From positions 70,975,297-71,039,296 of the forward strand of contig NC_084836.1 of NCBI RefSeq assembly GCF_033115175.1: 64,000 nucleotides of DNA, in the 5' to 3' direction. This document shows positions 57,220-64,000 of this stretch, piece by piece. The translations under genes and the position numbers were made by a program. This stretch comes from Lepus europaeus (lineage: Eukaryota; Chordata; Mammalia; Lagomorpha; Leporidae). Under the pieces are notes generated by a model. It did no database searches. It was not told the DNA's origin and saw only the letters and a program-made list of their open reading frames with translations. Position 1 is the first letter of the stretch; every line of letters starts with the position of its first letter.

Positions 57220-57387
57220 GACTTTAATCAAGGGAGTTATTTCTTTTTATCAGGGAGGAAATCCATTCCAGAAACTCCCTTAATGTTCCATTGGTCAGAA
57301 CCAAGTCCAATTGCAAAAGAGACTGGGAAAGCAAGTATGTGGCAAAGGGAAATAAGGTTGTCTCGATTTGTCCCCCAGAGTTAAATG

Positions 57388-57666
57388 AATATCCACAGCA
57401 CAGCGGGTTAAGCTGCTTCTTGGGACGCCCTCCTCCCTTATCAGTGTACCTAGGATCAATCCAGCTTCCTGCTAATGCACCTGGGAGACAGCAGACGATG
57501 GGCTAACTACTAAGGTTCCTGCTACTCAGATGGGAAACTCAGATGGAGTTCCTGGCTCCTGGCTTTGGCCTGGTCTAGTCTCAATTGTTGTGGGCATTTG
57601 GGGAGCAAACCAGCAGATGGAAGATCTCCCTCTCTGTTGCTCTGCCTTTCAAATAAATAAACAAAT
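57388..57666 (+). mobile_element. Old C-type SINE variant
   Basis: Forward copy with CACAGCGGGTTAAGCTGC, TTCTTGGGACGCCCTCC and tail CAAATAAATAAACAAAT. The next SINE follows at once. Confidence 0.87.
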
Positions 57667-58007
57667 AGGGGCCAGCGCTGTGGTGTAGTGGGTAAAGCTG
57701 CTGCCTGCAGTGCCAGCATCACATATGGGTGCTGGTTCGAGTCCTGGCTGCTCCACTTCTCATCCAGATCTCTGCTATGGCCTAGGAAAGCAGTAGAAGA
57801 TGGCCCAAGGCCTTGGGCCCCTGCACCCACATGGGAGACCAGAGGAAGCTCCTGGATCCTGGCTTCAGATCAGCGCAGCTCCAGCTGTTGCGGCCAACTG
57901 GGGAGTGAAACAGTGGATTGAAGACCTCTCTCTCTCTCTCTCTGCCTCTTCTTTTCTCTCTGTGTAACTCTGACTTTCAAATAAATAAATCTTTTTTTTA
58001 AAAAAGT
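57667..58007 (+). mobile_element. C-type SINE
   Basis: Forward full-length copy starting AGGGGCCAGCGCTGTGGTG. The A-rich end of its tail was used as target by the following copy. Confidence 0.94.
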
Positions 58008-58018
58008 TAAAAATCTTT

Positions 58019-58358
58019 GGCCGGTGCCATGGCTCAATAGGCTAATCCTCCACCTGCGGCGCCGGCACACAAGGTTCTAGTCCCGGTCGGGTCTGGGCAC
58101 TGGATTCTGTCCCGGTTGCCCCTCTTCTAGGCCAGCTCTCTGCTGTGGCCCAGGAGTGCAGTGGAGGATGGCCCAAGTCCTTGGGCTCTGCACCCACATG
58201 GGAGACCAGGAGAGGCACCTGGCTCCTGGCTTCGGATCAGTGTGGGGCACCAGCATTGGAGGGTGAACCAATGGCAAAGTAAGACCTTTCTCTCTGTCTC
58301 TTTCTCTCTCTCTCTCACTGTCCACTCTGCCTGTCAATAAATAAATAAATTAATTAAT
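58019..58358 (+). mobile_element. Young C-type SINE with perfect duplication
   Basis: Forward copy starting GGCCGGTGCCATGGCTC. TAAAAATCTTT (58,008-58,018 and 58,359-58,369) flanks it. Confidence 0.96.
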
Positions 58359-58383
58359 TAAAAATCTTTTTTTTTTTTAACGA

Positions 58384-58660
58384 GGGGGGATAGGCATTAT
58401 GACAAAGTAGATTAGACCACTGCTTGGGGATACTAGCATCCCCTACTGGAGCACTTGGGATCAAGCCTCACCTCTGCCTCTGCTTCCCATTAATGTTCCC
58501 CAGAGGCAACAGTACTAAGTCCCTATCATCCATGTGAGAGACCTAGATCCAGGCTCCAGCCTGGTGCTGCCCTTGTGACTGCAGGCATGTAGGGAGTGAA
58601 CCAGTGGATGGAAGATCTCTGTCACTCTGCTCTCCAAATAAATGTAAATAAATAAACAAA
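58384..58660 (+). mobile_element. Old C-type SINE variant
   Basis: Forward copy with GGGGGATAGGCATTATGAC, CTGCTTGGGGATACTAGC and tail CCAAATAAATGTAAATAAAT. Confidence 0.83.
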
Positions 58661-58679
58661 TACTGCTTTAAAAAATAGA

Positions 58680-58993
58680 GTGTGGCGTTTTAGAGCAGTG
58701 GGTTAAGCTAGTGCCTGCAGTGCTAGTATCCCACATCTGAGCACCAGTTCTGCTCTAGGCTGCTCTGCTTCTGATGCAGCTCCCTGCTAATGCACCTGGG
58801 AAAGCAGTGGAAGATGGCTCAAGTACCTGAGCCCCTGCCACCCACCTGGGAGGTCGGATGGAGTTCTGGACTTCCAGCTTGGGCCTGGTCCAACCCTGGC
58901 TATCGTGGCCATTTGGGGAGTGAACGAGGGGATGGAAGATCTGTCTCTCACTGTCTTTCAAATATATAAAACAAATCTTAAATAAATAAAATA
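58680..58993 (+). mobile_element. C-type SINE, last before TUBA1B
   Basis: Forward copy starting TGTGGCGTTTTAGAGCAG and ending CAAATATATAAAACAAATC. No SINE is found from here to the window end. Confidence 0.88.
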
Positions 58994-61370
58994 CATTAAA
59001 AATAGGATTCTCTAGATGAGGGAGAATGGAAGAAAGTGAGGTTAGGAAGGGCAACCAAGTTTTCATTTTGGTGCTCACAAAATGGACTTCCACAGAACAG
59101 ACATAAAGGAAAAAAACTTTAAAACGAGTAAATAAATATACAAAGTAATTTCAGGTTCTGTCAGCTGTTCAATAATAGGGTGATATGATATAATAATAAG
59201 GTGGTGGCAAACAGATAAATCTGACAAAATTTAATAATTGGACAAATGAAAGAAAGATGATTCCAAGTTAATATTTATTTCTATTCATAAATAAAGCTTA
59301 AGAAAGATAATTAAGGGTTTAAGTCAAAACACTATTCCCTAACAAAGTTATAGCAGAATCTAGTCATATCTGACATCAAAGCCAATAAAGCAGAACAGGA
59401 AATGGCTGGCATAGGCAAGCTGTTAACACTGGAATAAATAAGAACAAAAATCACACTCCAGGAGCTGTTGATCTTAGTAAATTGTTGCTACTTGTATGTT
59501 CTTCTGTTTGTCTGGGGCTATGAACAAAAGGCTTTGTAAAACTCTGTGTCTGAATCACAAGATGTAACTACCAACAACAGTTAATGAGGGCTTTGAACAG
59601 CAACATATGTAGGGAAGATGGGAGCGGCTCAGACTGCAACACTGGGTTTCCCACTACAGAAGAGACTCAACGCAAATAGTTACAATAAAACAAAGAGAGA
59701 CCTGTCCAATCATATACAATGTTCCCCCAGTAGATAGATTACACTTATGTTACAAACACAAATAACAACTCCCTTGTCAGTTCTTGAATACAAAGTACAT
59801 ACATGCACAGTATGATACAAAGAGACCCCTGTAAGTTTTACTATGGCTGCACTAAATAAATAAATAAATAATGAAGGAAAGAAGGAAAGAAAAAGAAAGA
59901 AAGGAAGGAAGGAAGGAAGGAAGGAAGGAAGGAAAGAAGGAAGTCACCCTGCCGGTTCAGGTACTCAAGAGGAAGCAAAATAAATTATCACTATTTCATA
60001 TTTTTCTGGCATAAACATACCAGACTGGGTTCTATTTAAATATCTCTTTCAGTTCTATTACTCTGTGAACCCTGAGGTATCATCAGGGACCTAAACTCAA
60101 ATACTTCCGCATGCACAACAGGGGAGCACACAGATAACAAGACCAGCAAAGCCAGTGGTTTTAGGAAGGCATTCAGGGAGACAGAGGGCCCACAGCAGCA
60201 AACCCCTGCAGTGAACGTGCTGCTGTTCCGCAGAGTCAGGAGGAGGGAGGTGCCTGCTCTGAAATGGCTCTCCTCCAGGGCAGATGGCGACATGGAGTTC
60301 AGCAGTCTGCTTCCCTAGCGTTCATTCCTCCAGTTAAGGAAAGCTAATTACTATTTTCAGTATCCTTTCAAGAACAAGGAAGGGGGGTTAAAGACTAAGA
60401 AGTGACAATTTCCAAATTTGTAACTGCCCAAGTTTGAAAAGTGTGTGTAAATTGGGGTTTTGAGTCTAAAACCTTTTAAAAGGACTACAAAAAATTTTTA
60501 TGGGAAATAAACAAGAGTTTCCAGCTTGCATGCCAGGTTGATATGGGAGTCATGTATCTTTACAAAATGCACACACACACGTAGGAATATTAGCAGTGCA
60601 AATGTGCTATTTGTCTGCAATCAGAAAGCTTTACAAAGTCTGAATAAGGTAACAAACGGACATGAACTGTGAATTTTTACTGTGTCATGTTCAACTGGTG
60701 CAACGTGGGGAGGACATTTTGAATAGTTTACCAGTAGCACAAGGTTTCTGCTTAACGATGATTCTAAAGCCACGCTGTAGCCCTAACCATCTTAAGGCAT
60801 TTCCAAGATTAGCAATGTAGTGTACAATCTTGAAAGAGATTTTCCTGGCGGTGGGGGTGGGGAACTAGTCTGTCCACTCTAACCTGGGCCTCTTAGCCCT
60901 AAACTCTAAACAACTGACATAATGCACAACATTTTCCTACAAAATTCTATCAGCACAGGGGATTCACCCTTCGGAAAACCCTGCAGTGTCAAACGATTTA
61001 GCTCCCACCCCCACCCTCAAGTTTCATCTCACTTCTTCAATTACGCTACCGAATGTTCCAAAGCTGGTTTTTTTCACCACCCCCCCTTTTATTTTAAAGC
61101 CCCTGGGGTTGTCCATAAACCTGTGGCTTTAGGTCCAAGCGCGAGGCCTACCCTGCCCTTCCCCCAGCCTCAAACGTCCAGGGCTTTGGGTACCACTTTG
61201 TCAAGGCACTGCTAATCCGCTGTCGGCGAGTGATGACACCGAGTGATGGGTGATGGCACCCAGCAAGGAGCCGAGAAGAGAAAGCTGCAAAACTCACTGA
61301 CCAACGGTAGCAACAAGAAAATGAGCGGCTGAACTAACCGAACCAGGGGGCCGGGGGTTCTCTGCGTCCG
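58994..61370. promoter_or_regulatory. SINE-free 5' flank of TUBA1B
   Basis: About 2.4 kb with no C-type SINE, changing from AT-rich to GC-rich as it nears the promoter. It contains the GGAA microsatellite listed separately. A C-rich stretch lies at about 61,005-61,085. GAGTGATGACACCGAGTGAT followed by GGGTGATGGCACC forms an imperfect direct repeat near 61,228-61,262. Regulatory function is inference. Confidence 0.45.
59874..59942. repeat. (GGAA)n/(GAAA)n microsatellite
   Basis: A purine-only run with about eight GGAA units in its centre and GAAA/GAAG units at each side, preceded by AAATAAATAAATAAATAATG. GGAA arrays can bind ETS factors, but here it is about 1.8 kb from the promoter and unproven. 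Confidence 0.95.
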
Positions 61371-61567
61371 TCACACTGCCCGGGAGACCCCCATCCCCCA
61401 CCCCGAAGTCTCCAGGGCCGCCCACCGCAGACTACCGCAGAGGCGCGCGCGGCCGCGGGCCCGGGGACCCGCCCAGAGCGGGCGGCGCGGGCGCGGGCGC
61501 GGGCGCCGATCCCGCCTCTGCGGCGGCCAGGCCGGGCCCGGAATGGCGCGCGGGGCCGAGGGCGGAG

Positions 61568-61725
61568 CCCGCCCGCCCCCTTCCGCAGCCGCTACTTAAG
61601 GCGGCTCCGGCGCCGCCCCCGCCTCAGTGCGTTACTTACCTCGACTCTTAGCTTGTCGGGGACGGTAACCGGGGACCCGCCGTCTGCTCCTGCCTTCTTC
61701 TCCGCCTCCTAACCCGTTAGCCACC
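61568..61725 (+). promoter_or_regulatory. TUBA1B: TUBA1B core promoter and 5' leader
   Basis: A GC box CCCGCCCGCCCCC at 61,568-61,580 and a TATA-like TACTTAAGG at 61,593-61,601 place the start near 61,625-61,632. The leader TTACTTACCTCGACTCTTAG and CTTGTCGGGGACGGTAACC matches what I recall of the human TUBA1B 5' UTR. CCACC precedes the ATG, a strong initiation context. Confidence 0.8.

Positions 61726-64000
<2,275 letters not shown>

Overview
This is a nuclear mammalian genome segment, almost certainly from a lagomorph and most likely the European rabbit. About 95 copies or fragments of the lagomorph C-type SINE cover most of it. That element has a tRNA-like head, a CT-rich 3' part and an AATAAATAAATCTT or poly(A) tail. 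L1 3' ends of the rabbit type support the same origin. Only two genes are evident, both alpha-tubulins on the + strand, split by GT-AG introns.

Layout. (1) 1-28,050 is gene-free and SINE-dense, with ancient MIR, L1M and LTR remnants and single-copy islands at 6.1-8.1, 15.8-17.9 and 22.2-23.0 kb. (2) 28,050-30,290 is a SINE-free upstream flank leading into a TATA/CCAAT promoter and CpG island. (3) 30,369-33,896 is a complete four-exon gene of 451 codons. Gly232, Thr340 and the [11 protein letters not shown] tail identify it as TUBA1A. Two poly(A) signals follow near 34.1 kb. (4) 34,200-59,000 is intergenic and again packed with SINEs, plus L1 3' ends, one minus-strand solo LTR (50,439-50,904) and older LTR-like repeats. 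(5) 59,000-61,625 is a SINE-free flank and a GC-rich promoter. (6) 61,726 to the window end is the 5' part of a second alpha-tubulin gene. Its 5' leader and its position after TUBA1A in the same direction fit TUBA1B; the window cuts it in exon 4.

Both genes encode the alpha subunit of the alpha/beta-tubulin dimer, the building block of microtubules. TUBA1A is the form dominant in developing neurons and TUBA1B is broadly expressed; this division of labour is known from other mammals and is not visible in the sequence. In both genes the first coding exon carries only the ATG.

The most striking signal is that exon 2, intron 2 and exon 3 of the two genes differ at only 5 of 498 positions, including 1 of 126 in the intron. 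The visible 251 bases of exon 4 are identical, yet introns 1 and 3 show no resemblance. This is the signature of recent, patchy gene conversion. Other points of interest are a cluster of RFX X-box-like palindromes near 16.6 and 17.3 kb, solo LTRs with intact ends (one inside a SINE), an LTR followed by a tRNA-Arg-like primer site, multi-level SINE nesting, and long runs of same-orientation SINEs. I found no previously undescribed protein system; the window is a tubulin gene pair in a SINE-rich landscape.
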